Shown here: positions 7,617 through 14,147 of the stretch, piece after piece
Numbering within the stretch: the first letter of the stretch is position 1
How the letters are laid out: the number at the start of each line of letters is the position of its first letter
Origin: CAZYXZ01 sp964651395
Lineage (GTDB): Bacteria; Actinomycetota; Actinomycetes; BP-191
NCBI GenBank assembly: GCA_964651395.1
Contig: CAZYXZ010000039.1
Span: 1-29,237, forward strand
Length of the DNA: 29,237 bases
Direction of reading: 5' to 3'
Translations under genes and position numbers: made by a program
Notes under the pieces: generated by a model
Seen by the model: only the letters and a program-made list of their open reading frames with translations
The model's database searches: none
What the model was told of the DNA's origin: nothing

Positions 7617-9229
7617 CGAGCGAAGCCGACCCCGGCCGGTCCATCGCGGGCGCCACGGGCGTCATGGCGCTGGGCACGGTCGCCTCGCGCGCGACCGGCT
7701 TCCTCCGCGTCGCGGTGATGGTCTACGCACTCGGCATCTCGCAGGTCGCGGATGCGTACAACCTCGCCAACACCGTCCCCAACATCGTCTACGAGCTGCT
7801 GCTCGGCGGCGTCCTCACGAGCATCGTCGTACCGCTGATCGTGCAGGCCACCCGCGAGGACGGCGACGACGGGCAGGCGTTCGGCTCGGCCCTGCTCACC
7901 GCCGTCGTCACCGTGCTGGGCGCGGCTGTCGTCGCGCTCATGGTCTTCGCGCCGCAGATCGTGAACCTGCTCAGCCCGCGCGAGTCCACGCCGGGTGAGC
8001 GTGAGCTCGCCACCACTCTGCTCCGCTACTTCCTGCCGCAGGTCCTCTTCTACGGACTCGGTGCCGCGATGACGGCGGTCCTCAACACGCGCCGCGTCTT
8101 CGGCGTACCGATGTTCGCGCCCGCCCTCAACAACCTGGTCGTGGTCGCCACCGGTCTGGTCTTCACGCAGCTGTCCGGCCCGACCACGGGAACCGGGCTC
8201 ACCACGACGCAGATCGCCGTCCTCGGCGCGGGCACCACCCTCGGCGTCGTCGTGATGACCGTCGCGCTGCTTCCGGCGCTGCGCCGCAGCGGCTTCCACT
8301 GGCGTCCGACGCTGCGCGGCCACCCGGGTCTGCGGCGCGCGGCGCGGCTCGGCGTCTGGGTAGCCGGCTACGTCGTCGTCAACCAGGTGGGGCTCTTCGT
8401 CGTCATCCGGCTAGCCCGGGCGGCCACCGTCGGCGGGTACTCGGCGTACACGTACGCCTTCCTGCTCTTCCAGCTGCCGCACGCGATCGTCTCGGTGTCG
8501 GTGATCTCCGCACTGCTGCCGCGGATGAGCGGACACGCCGTCGACCGCGACCACGCCGCCCTGCGCGACAGCGTCTCGTACGGCGCGCGGCTGGTGATCA
8601 GCCTGCTGGTCCCCGCTGCCGTCGGGCTGGTGCTGCTCGCCGCGCCGGTCGCCGTCGCGATCATGAGCCACGGCCGGTCGTCGGTGGCCGACGCGGAGTT
8701 CGTCGGACAGGTGCTCGCCGTCTTCGGCTGCGGTCTGGTCTCCTTCAGTCTCTTCCAGCTGCTGCTGCGCGTCTTCTACGCACTCCAGGACACCCGCACA
8801 CCGACCCTCGTCAACGTCGCCTGCGTCGCCGTCAACATCGGGGCGGACCTCCTGCTGTTCTCGCTCCTCGACGGGCGGCGGCGGGTGCTGGGCCTGGCCG
8901 CGGGCCATGCCCTCGCCTACACGTTCGGGGCAGTGGTCTTCGCCGTGATCCTCCGGCGCCGGCTCGGCGGGCTCGACCTGGCGCGGGTGACCCGCACGGC
9001 CACCCGGGTCGCCGTAGGGGCCGCGATCATGGGACTCGGCGTCTACGGGGCCGCGCGGATGGGAGAACAGATCGTCCAGGGCAGCACGGCGGCCGCCGTG
9101 GCCTCGATCCTGTCCGGGGTCGCGGTGGGGGCGCCGCTCTACCTGGTGTGTGCCGACCGCATGTCGCTCACGGAGGTGGCCGCGGTCACCGAGGTGTTCC
9201 GGCAGCGCCTGCGTGGGCGGCAGGAGTGA
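7613..9229 (+). CDS. murJ: Lipid II flippase MurJ (MviN), 538 aa
   Basis: This is a polytopic MOP-superfamily protein with about 14 membrane helices. Typical MurJ sequence appears early (TVASRATGFLRVAVMVYALG, then ADAYNLANTVPNIVYELLLG, LTSIVVPLIVQ) and in the helix-8 region (FQLPHAIVSVSVISALLPRM). It moves lipid II across the cytoplasmic membrane. The protein ends at residue 538 without the kinase-like extension found in M. tuberculosis MviN. That part is instead a separate gene at 12028, nearly 2.8 kb downstream. ATG 7613 overlaps the stop of the upstream gene. The 3' end is followed by a GC-rich hairpin. Confidence 0.95.
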   Translation: MTSEADPGRSIAGATGVMALGTVASRATGFLRVAVMVYALGISQVADAYNLANTVPNIVYELLLGGVLTSIVVPLIVQATREDGDDGQAFGSALLTAVVTVLGAAVVALMVFAPQIVNLLSPRESTPGERELATTLLRYFLPQVLFYGLGAAMTAVLNTRRVFGVPMFAPALNNLVVVATGLVFTQLSGPTTGTGLTTTQIAVLGAGTTLGVVVMTVALLPALRRSGFHWRPTLRGHPGLRRAARLGVWVAGYVVVNQVGLFVVIRLARAATVGGYSAYTYAFLLFQLPHAIVSVSVISALLPRMSGHAVDRDHAALRDSVSYGARLVISLLVPAAVGLVLLAAPVAVAIMSHGRSSVADAEFVGQVLAVFGCGLVSFSLFQLLLRVFYALQDTRTPTLVNVACVAVNIGADLLLFSLLDGRRRVLGLAAGHALAYTFGAVVFAVILRRRLGGLDLARVTRTATRVAVGAAIMGLGVYGAARMGEQIVQGSTAAAVASILSGVAVGAPLYLVCADRMSLTEVAAVTEVFRQRLRGRQE

Positions 9230-9237
9230 ACCGGGCA

Positions 9238-9265
9238 GGGGGCCTCTGGCGCCTCAAGAGCCCCC
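9238..9265 (+). terminator. Hairpin after murJ (GGGGGC / GCCCCC)
   Basis: GGGGGC (9238-9243) and GCCCCC (9260-9265) are perfectly complementary around a 16-base loop, eight bases after the murJ stop. There is no T-run. It may reduce read-through from the Nudix-DUF6049-murJ transcript into the hydrolase genes. Confidence 0.4.
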
Positions 9266-9314
9266 CTGAACCCGCCGATGGTCGTCACGAGAGATCCCAG
9301 CGGAAGGCGGGCCG

Positions 9315-9701
9315 ATGAGGGGGGACCGGGGCGACATCGTCCTGGGCTGGCTCACGCGGCTCACCGTGGTGCTCGGCATCCTGGGCGTCATCGGCTTCGA
9401 CGTCGCCGCGGTCGCCATCGCCAACGTCTCCGCCGCGGACACCGCGGCCAGTGCCGCGAGGATCGGGGTCCAGGAGTACCGGACCAGCCAGGACGCGAAG
9501 CGCGCCTTCCTGGCCAGCTCCGGCTACGCGACCGACCGGAGCCTCGAGCTCGCGGAGGAGGACTTCCACGTCGACCCCACCACCGGCGCCGTGACCGTCA
9601 CCCTGCACAAGCACACGGAGACCATCGTCTTCAAGCACATCGGCTTCCTCAAGAAGAAGGCAGACGTGTCCAAGACGGCCACCGCGGAGCGACCCAAGTG
9701 A
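9315..9701 (+). CDS. TadE/TadG-like small single-pass protein, 128 aa
   Basis: A short charged N-terminus (MRGDRGDIVL) is followed by one hydrophobic helix (about residues 11-36), an Ala-rich amphipathic continuation (SAADTAASAARIGVQEY) and a small beta-rich domain ending in VSKTATAERPK. This resembles TadE/TadG pilus-assembly or pseudopilin-like proteins (Gly at the membrane entry, 'A-A-x-x-A-A-R' after the helix, alternating V/T strands). No conserved Glu at position +5 and no tad secretion genes are present, so the match is structural only. ATG 9315 has GGAAGG about ten bases upstream. The stop overlaps the GTG of the NlpC/P60 gene, so the two are coupled. Confidence 0.6.
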   Translation: MRGDRGDIVLGWLTRLTVVLGILGVIGFDVAAVAIANVSAADTAASAARIGVQEYRTSQDAKRAFLASSGYATDRSLELAEEDFHVDPTTGAVTVTLHKHTETIVFKHIGFLKKKADVSKTATAERPK

Positions 9702-10831
9702 GCCGCGCGCGCCTCGCCGCCGGGCTGGCCGCCGCAGCGCTGCTGCTGACCGGTCTTCCGTCCGCCATCGCGCAGCCCAGCCTCGCGACCGCACAGCAGC
9801 GCGCGGCGGAGCTGCGCGCGGGCGCGCGGCGGCTCGAGATCCAGGCCGAGCAGGCGATCGAGACCTACAACGAGGCGCAGGGGCTGCTCGGCGAAGCGGT
9901 CCAGCGGCACCTGGAGGCCGAGGAGGCCGCGCGCAGCGCGCACGAGCTGGCGCGGCACAGCGGCCGGCAGGTCAACGACCGGGTTCGCGCGCTCTACATG
10001 AGCGGCGGGGGCGCGTCGCTGTACGCCTCGGTGCTCGATGCCAGCGACCTGCACGACGCGCTTGCCCGCTACGTCAACGTCTCGTCGATCGTCAACGGCA
10101 GCCGCAAGGTCCTCGACGAGGCTTCGGTCCAGGTCAAGGCCGCGGACGTCGCCGTCGCCAAGGCGCGCGCGGCGTCGCGAGCGCAGGGGCAGCTGCAGCG
10201 GCAGATCGACGTCGCGACCGCCGCCATCAACGAGGCGCTGGCGAAGCAGCAGGCGCTGCTCGCGTCGGCCGACGCCGAGGTCGCGGCGCTGCTGGCCGAC
10301 ACCTCGCAGTCCTTCGAGGTCGTCGGCCACGGCGACTTCGCCGCCGCCTGGGCCGCCGCGAAGGGCTACCCCGCCGAGGAGGCCGCCGCCCGGCTCGCCG
10401 CCGACCCGACCACGGTCAGCCCGCTGATGGGCTCGGTGATCGACGTCATGCGCCAGCAGCTGGGCAAGCCCTATCAATGGGGGGCCACGGGCCCGAACAG
10501 CTTCGACTGCTCCGGGCTCATCGGCTACGCGTTCTCCGCGCGCGGCGTCACGGTGCCGCGCACGTCGCGCCAGCTCTGGCGCGCGGGCAGCCACCCCGGC
10601 CTGGCCGGACTCCGCGCCGGAGACCTCCTGTTCTGGGGCTCGCAGCCGGGCAACGTGCAGTCCATCCACCACGTCACGACCTACCTCGGCGGCGGGATGA
10701 TGATCGCTGCGCCGCGCACCGGCGACGTCGTCAAGATCCAGCCGGTGTACCTGGACGACTTCTACGGCGTGACCCGCCTGGTCCCGTCGATGGCGGCGGT
10801 CGTGCCCGGCCCGCAGATGCGCGCGGCCTAG
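9698..10831 (+). CDS. Secreted coiled-coil NlpC/P60 peptidoglycan endopeptidase, 377 aa
   Basis: A signal peptide (ARLAAGLAAAALLLTGLPSA, cleavage near AIAQP) leads into a long helical, Gln/Glu/Ala-rich coiled-coil region (~residues 28-200), then an NlpC/P60 domain (~residues 240-365). The catalytic Cys is C271 in NSFDCSGL; the His is H324 or H325 in SIHHVTTYLGGG. The coiled coil plus C-terminal NlpC/P60 layout is that of RipA/CwlO-type D,L-endopeptidases, in which the helices block the active site until an activator (FtsEX or others) pulls them away. GTG 9698 is fixed by overlap with the upstream stop and by the signal peptide. It lies inside the segment that separates murJ from the pseudokinase gene. 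Confidence 0.9.
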   Translation: MSRARLAAGLAAAALLLTGLPSAIAQPSLATAQQRAAELRAGARRLEIQAEQAIETYNEAQGLLGEAVQRHLEAEEAARSAHELARHSGRQVNDRVRALYMSGGGASLYASVLDASDLHDALARYVNVSSIVNGSRKVLDEASVQVKAADVAVAKARAASRAQGQLQRQIDVATAAINEALAKQQALLASADAEVAALLADTSQSFEVVGHGDFAAAWAAAKGYPAEEAAARLAADPTTVSPLMGSVIDVMRQQLGKPYQWGATGPNSFDCSGLIGYAFSARGVTVPRTSRQLWRAGSHPGLAGLRAGDLLFWGSQPGNVQSIHHVTTYLGGGMMIAAPRTGDVVKIQPVYLDDFYGVTRLVPSMAAVVPGPQMRAA

Positions 10832-10853
10832 CTCCCGCAACACGCCCGGGAGC
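10831..10853 (+). terminator. Hairpin just after the first NlpC/P60 gene
   Basis: GCTCCCG (10831-10837; its first G is the last base of the stop codon) and CGGGAGC (10847-10853) form a perfect 7-bp stem with a 9-base loop. There is no T-run. A second short stem (GTGAG...CTCAC) follows within 30 bases. Confidence 0.45.
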
Positions 10854-10903
10854 CCGAAACACGAGGGTGAGAAACCTCACGCCCGGGTGCGCACGAACTC
10901 GGC

Positions 10904-10927
10904 GGAACGCGCCCGTATTGTCCGGTT
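10904..10927 (+). promoter_or_regulatory. Candidate ECF-type promoter upstream of the riboswitch
   Basis: GGAAC (10904-10908), 16 bp, GTT (10925-10927) resembles the GGAAC-N15-17-GTT pattern of envelope-stress ECF sigma factors of actinobacteria. SigM is encoded 2.6 kb downstream, so control by it is conceivable, but the -10 CGTC expected for SigM-type factors is not present. Confidence 0.3.
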
Positions 10928-10955
10928 TTCGTGCTTGGTAAGCCGTTCGTGGCGT

Positions 10956-10984
10956 TTGCGGGCGACTCCCGGCCGACCTAGCGT
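10956..10984 (+). promoter_or_regulatory. Candidate housekeeping promoter for the riboswitch-NlpC/P60 transcript
   Basis: TTGCGG (10956-10961), 17 bp, TAGCGT (10979-10984). The predicted start near 10991 would put the hairpin at 10993-11019 and the riboswitch at 11044-11213 in the leader, giving a leader of about 240 nt. Confidence 0.5.
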
Positions 10985-10992
10985 CACTCCCT

Positions 10993-11019
10993 GGTCCGCG
11001 GCTCGTTCTAGCGCGGACC
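10993..11019 (+). other. Perfect 8-bp hairpin at the 5' end of the leader
   Basis: GGTCCGCG (10993-11000) and CGCGGACC (11012-11019) flank an 11-base loop. It starts almost exactly at the predicted transcription start, so it may stabilise the 5' end of the long leader. It is not part of the known ydaO core. Confidence 0.4.
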
Positions 11020-11043
11020 GTGCCATGTCCCGCCCGGGCTGAA

Positions 11044-11213
11044 ACGCCGAGTCCTGCCCGCAGCCCGCGGCGCCCAGCTACCGACGTTCGGGCAGGAGCG
11101 GGGGACCCAAGTCTCCCGGCCCTCGCACCTCCGAGGGCCTCGGGGTGAACCTCCTGTCACCGCAGGAGGAGGGCAGATCCGCGCCCTAACCCGACAGCTC
11201 ACCTCGCAGGCGT
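11044..11213 (+). ncRNA. c-di-AMP riboswitch (ydaO-yuaA class)
   Basis: The conserved blocks of the class occur in order: CGGGGGACCCAAG (11099-11111), GGGGTGAA (11142-11149) and AACCCGACAGCTCACCTCG (11188-11206). A closing helix can form between ACGCC-GAG (11044-11051) and CTC-(3-base bulge)-GGCGT (11203-11213). Internal complementary GGGC/GCCC stems are also present. The class binds c-di-AMP and generally turns expression off; in actinobacteria it is known in front of cell-wall hydrolase and rpf genes. Here it ends just before GGAAAGGG (11215-11222), the likely ribosome binding site of the NlpC/P60 gene, so control of translation or of termination very near the start is possible. Recognised by eye; no covariance search was run. 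Confidence 0.88.
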
Positions 11214-11231
11214 GCGGAAAGGGTCTTCGTC

Positions 11232-12017
11232 TTGCCTGCACTCAGTGCCCGACTGGCCGGGGTTGTCCTCACCCTGCTGGTCCCCGGTTCCACGATCTTC
11301 GTCCAGGCCGGCAGCGCCGTCGCCGCGCCACTCCCCGCGCCGGCGCCCGCGCCGGCTCCGTCCCACGCGCGCGCCTCGACCTCGCGTGTCCAGCTCAGCC
11401 CGGCCAAGACGACGGTGCCGCAGGGCAGCACCGTCGCCCTGCACTCCTACGTCACCGCGGCGGACAAGCCACTGCCCGGCGTCAAGGTGGCCTACGACGT
11501 CAGGCGCGGCGACGGCAGCTGGACCTACCTCACCACGCTGCAGACCAACCGCCAGGGCCGCGCCGCGCTGACCCGGAAGCAGAGCTCGGGCAACGTCTAC
11601 CGAACTCGCTTCCCCGGCGACGCGCGCTACAACTCGGCGACCAGCGCACCGGCGTACATCAGCGTCTCGCCGATGACCTTCGGTCAGCGCATCGTGCAGG
11701 AGGCGGCGCGGCACGCCGGCAAGCCGTACCGCTACGGCGCCGTCGGCCCGGACTCCTTCGACTGCTCGGGTTTCACGCGCTACGTCTACGGCCGGCTCGG
11801 CCGCAGCCTCCCTCACAACTCGGGGGCGCAGTACTCGGCGAGCCGTCGCATCAAGCGCAGCGAGCTGCGCGTCGGCGACCTGGTCTTCAACAGCGGGCGC
11901 ATCCACCACGTGGGCATCTACGCGGGCAACAACACGTACTGGCACTCGCCGCACTCCGGCTCGACGGTGCGACGTGACCCCATGCCCGCCGACTACGTCG
12001 GCGGCCGCATCAGCTAG
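11232..12017 (+). CDS. Secreted Ig-like + NlpC/P60 peptidoglycan hydrolase, 261 aa, c-di-AMP riboswitch-controlled
   Basis: A signal peptide ends near AVAAP (residue ~32), followed by an Ala/Pro linker (PAPAPAPAPSHARA), a bacterial Ig-like beta domain (~residues 50-150, QLSPAKTTVPQGSTVALHSY) and a C-terminal NlpC/P60 domain. All three catalytic positions are visible: C178 in DSFDCSGF, H225 or H226 in RIHHVGIYAG, and H238 in YWHSPHSG. The family cleaves D-Glu to diamino-acid bonds in stem peptides. The start is TTG 11232; no ATG or GTG exists in frame upstream after the riboswitch, and GGAAAGGG lies nine bases before it. The stop TAG is part of the -10 (TAGCCT) of the pseudokinase gene. Confidence 0.9.
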   Translation: MPALSARLAGVVLTLLVPGSTIFVQAGSAVAAPLPAPAPAPAPSHARASTSRVQLSPAKTTVPQGSTVALHSYVTAADKPLPGVKVAYDVRRGDGSWTYLTTLQTNRQGRAALTRKQSSGNVYRTRFPGDARYNSATSAPAYISVSPMTFGQRIVQEAARHAGKPYRYGAVGPDSFDCSGFTRYVYGRLGRSLPHNSGAQYSASRRIKRSELRVGDLVFNSGRIHHVGIYAGNNTYWHSPHSGSTVRRDPMPADYVGGRIS

Positions 12018-12027
12018 CCTCCGTCCG
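12015..12027 (+). promoter_or_regulatory. Leaderless promoter -10 built on the upstream stop codon
   Basis: TAGCCT (12015-12020) starts with the TAG stop of the NlpC/P60 gene and ends seven bases before GTG 12028. No Shine-Dalgarno is present. The pseudokinase-sigM-anti-sigma set can therefore be transcribed independently of the riboswitch-controlled hydrolase. Confidence 0.5.
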
Positions 12028-13476
12028 GTGACCGCCGCGGCGCCGGACCGACTTCTCGCAAAGCGCTACCGGCTACTCCGCCCCGTCGCGAAGCACGCGC
12101 ACACCACGTTGTGGCGCGGCGTCGACGAGGTGCTCGCGCGGCCGGTCGCCATCAAGACGCTCGACGATCCGAAGGCCGTCCCCGGCGGCGCCGACCGCTT
12201 CCTCGCGGCGGCGATCGCCGCGGGCGGGCTGTCGCATCCGCGGATCGCGAGCGTGTACGACGCGGACAAGGACAAGGGCCTGCCGTTCATGGTCACCGAG
12301 TGGGTGGACGGGACGGTGCTCGAGGACCTGCTCGCCGACGGCGCCGTGAGCGCGCCGCGCGCGACGACGATCGCCGCGCAGGTGACCGAGGCCGTGCTGG
12401 CCGCGCACACCGCAGGCGTCCACCATCTCGACCTCGACGCGCAGAACATCCTGCTCTGCGCCGACGGCTCGGTGAAGATCACCGACTTCGCGGTCGGGGC
12501 GACGGTGGCCGACGCCGAGGGCAGCGCCGCCGGGAGCGATCTCACCGACGTCGAGCGCGACACGCGCGCGCTCGGAGCGCTGCTCTACGCGTGCTTGACC
12601 GGCCGGTCGGCGTACGGCGCGGAGCCGAAGCTCCCGCTCGCACCGCGCCGCAAGGGTGCGCTGCTCTCGCCGCGACAGGTCCGGCCGACCGTGCCGAAGG
12701 CGCTCGACGAGGTCGTCGCCCGCGTGCTGCAACCCGAGACCGTGCCGGCGAAGAAGCGCCTGGCCACCCCGACGCACCTGCTCCGCGAGCTCGCGGCCCT
12801 GCCCGGCGAGGGGGCCAAGTCGGGCAGCCGGCCACCTCCGGCTCACGTGCCGGGCAAGGCGCGGACCCGCTGGCTGACCGTGGGCGCGCCGCTGGCCGCG
12901 GTCGTGTGCGCCGGCGTCATCGCCTTGCTGGTCGGCCGCAGCGTCGGCCGTGTGGAAGGGCCCGGACGGCGCTTCGTGCAGCCCGTGCCGACCGCCTCCG
13001 CGGACATCGCCAACGCGCCGGGGGCGCCGGTGATCCCGACCGCCGTCCGCGACTGGGACCCGTACGGCGACGGGACGGAGAATCAGGGACGCGTGCTGCT
13101 GTCCTTCGACAACGACCCGTCCACCGCGTGGACCACGAGCGGCTACACGAACCAGTTCGGCCAGTTCAAGCCCGGCGTCGGGCTGATGTTCGACCTCGGG
13201 CAGCGCGTCTCGCTGGGCACGGTGCAGGTCGCGCTCGCCAAGGCCGGCGTGGCGCTGGAGATTCGCGTGACGGACACCCTGGACCCGACGAGACCGACGC
13301 GCGACCTGCCGCCGGTCGTGGGCACGCTGCCGTCCGGCACGCAGGACGTCGCGACGGTGACGCTGCCCGCGGGCACCGCCGGTCGCTACTGGCTGGTCTG
13401 GGTCACCCAGCTGGTCCGCGACAGCGGCGGGCTGCACCGCGGGGGTCTCGCCGAAGTGACCTTCTACCGGTCCTAG
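12028..13476 (+). CDS. Membrane pseudokinase with extracellular discoidin-like domain (MviN C-terminal module), 482 aa
   Basis: Residues ~10-260 are a Ser/Thr kinase-like domain with degraded motifs. The Gly-rich loop has no glycines (RPVAKHAHTTLW). The VAIK Lys is kept (K43). The helix-C Glu is Ala. HRDLKPxN reads H133-L-D-L-D-A-Q-N. DFG reads D153-F-A. No APE is recognisable. One membrane helix follows (~281-303, WLTVGAPLAAVVCAGVIALL), then an extracellular jelly-roll-like domain (~residues 325-482; LLSFDNDPSTAWTTSGYTN, VTLPAGTAGRYWLVWVTQL). This is the layout of the C-terminal part of M. tuberculosis MviN (Rv3910), where the pseudokinase binds FhaA after PknB phosphorylation. Here it is a separate gene with its own promoter. 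Start GTG 12028. Confidence 0.88.
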   Translation: MTAAAPDRLLAKRYRLLRPVAKHAHTTLWRGVDEVLARPVAIKTLDDPKAVPGGADRFLAAAIAAGGLSHPRIASVYDADKDKGLPFMVTEWVDGTVLEDLLADGAVSAPRATTIAAQVTEAVLAAHTAGVHHLDLDAQNILLCADGSVKITDFAVGATVADAEGSAAGSDLTDVERDTRALGALLYACLTGRSAYGAEPKLPLAPRRKGALLSPRQVRPTVPKALDEVVARVLQPETVPAKKRLATPTHLLRELAALPGEGAKSGSRPPPAHVPGKARTRWLTVGAPLAAVVCAGVIALLVGRSVGRVEGPGRRFVQPVPTASADIANAPGAPVIPTAVRDWDPYGDGTENQGRVLLSFDNDPSTAWTTSGYTNQFGQFKPGVGLMFDLGQRVSLGTVQVALAKAGVALEIRVTDTLDPTRPTRDLPPVVGTLPSGTQDVATVTLPAGTAGRYWLVWVTQLVRDSGGLHRGGLAEVTFYRS

Positions 13477-13496
13477 CGATTACTCTCGCGGGCAGC

Positions 13497-14147
13497 ATGG
13501 ACGACCAACTGCTCGAGCTCGACGACGCGGCGCTCGTAGAGCGTCACAACGGCGGCGACCCCGCCGCGTTCGACGCGCTCGTGATGCGGCACCGGGACCG
13601 CGCCTGGTCGGTCGCGATGCGCACGCTCGGTGATCCGACGGAGGCCGCCGACGCGGTGCAGGAGTCGTTCATCTCGGCGTACCGGGCGCTCGGCTCGTTC
13701 CGCAGCGAGGCCAAGTTCTCCACGTGGCTGCACCGCATCGTCGTCAACGCCTGCCTCGACCGGGTACGCCGGCAGCGCAGCCGACCGACCGTGCCGCTCG
13801 AGGACGCGCTGGTCGCCGCGACCGCCGACCGGCGCGACCACCTGGCGGAGCGCGAGACGGCCAACGAGGTGTCGGCGGCCCTCGCGAAGCTCAGCGACGA
13901 GCAGCGGCTGGCCATCGTGCTGGTCGACCTCAACGGCTTCTCCGTCGACGAGGCGGCCGACCTGCTCGGCGTCCCGGCCGGCACGGTCAAGAGCCGCTGC
14001 CACCGCGGCCGCGTGCAGCTCGCCGTGCTGCTGGGGCACCTGCGCCAGCGCGATCCCGACGCGGAGGGAACCGCGCCCGGTCGCGCTGCCTCTAAGCGAA
14101 GGAAGCACGAAGCCGAGGAACCACCAACCCCATCGAGTGACTCATGA
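13497..14147 (+). CDS. sigM: ECF sigma factor SigM, 216 aa
   Basis: Region sigma-2 spans about residues 18-92 (AFDALVMRHRDRAWSVAMRT, then DAVQESFISAYRAL and FSTWLHRIVVNACLDRVRR). Region sigma-4 spans about residues 128-180 (LSDEQRLAIVLVDLNGFSVD, then EAADLLGVPAGTVKSRCHRG, the helix-turn-helix). Between the MurJ/pseudokinase genes and the anti-sigma gene it occupies the Rv3911 place. A basic/acidic unstructured tail of ~34 residues follows sigma-4. ATG 13497 begins 20 bases after the pseudokinase stop; TACTCT (13481-13486) could be an additional -10. The TGA overlaps the anti-sigma ATG (ATGA), the usual coupling of an ECF factor with its regulator. Confidence 0.93.
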   Translation: MDDQLLELDDAALVERHNGGDPAAFDALVMRHRDRAWSVAMRTLGDPTEAADAVQESFISAYRALGSFRSEAKFSTWLHRIVVNACLDRVRRQRSRPTVPLEDALVAATADRRDHLAERETANEVSAALAKLSDEQRLAIVLVDLNGFSVDEAADLLGVPAGTVKSRCHRGRVQLAVLLGHLRQRDPDAEGTAPGRAASKRRKHEAEEPPTPSSDS

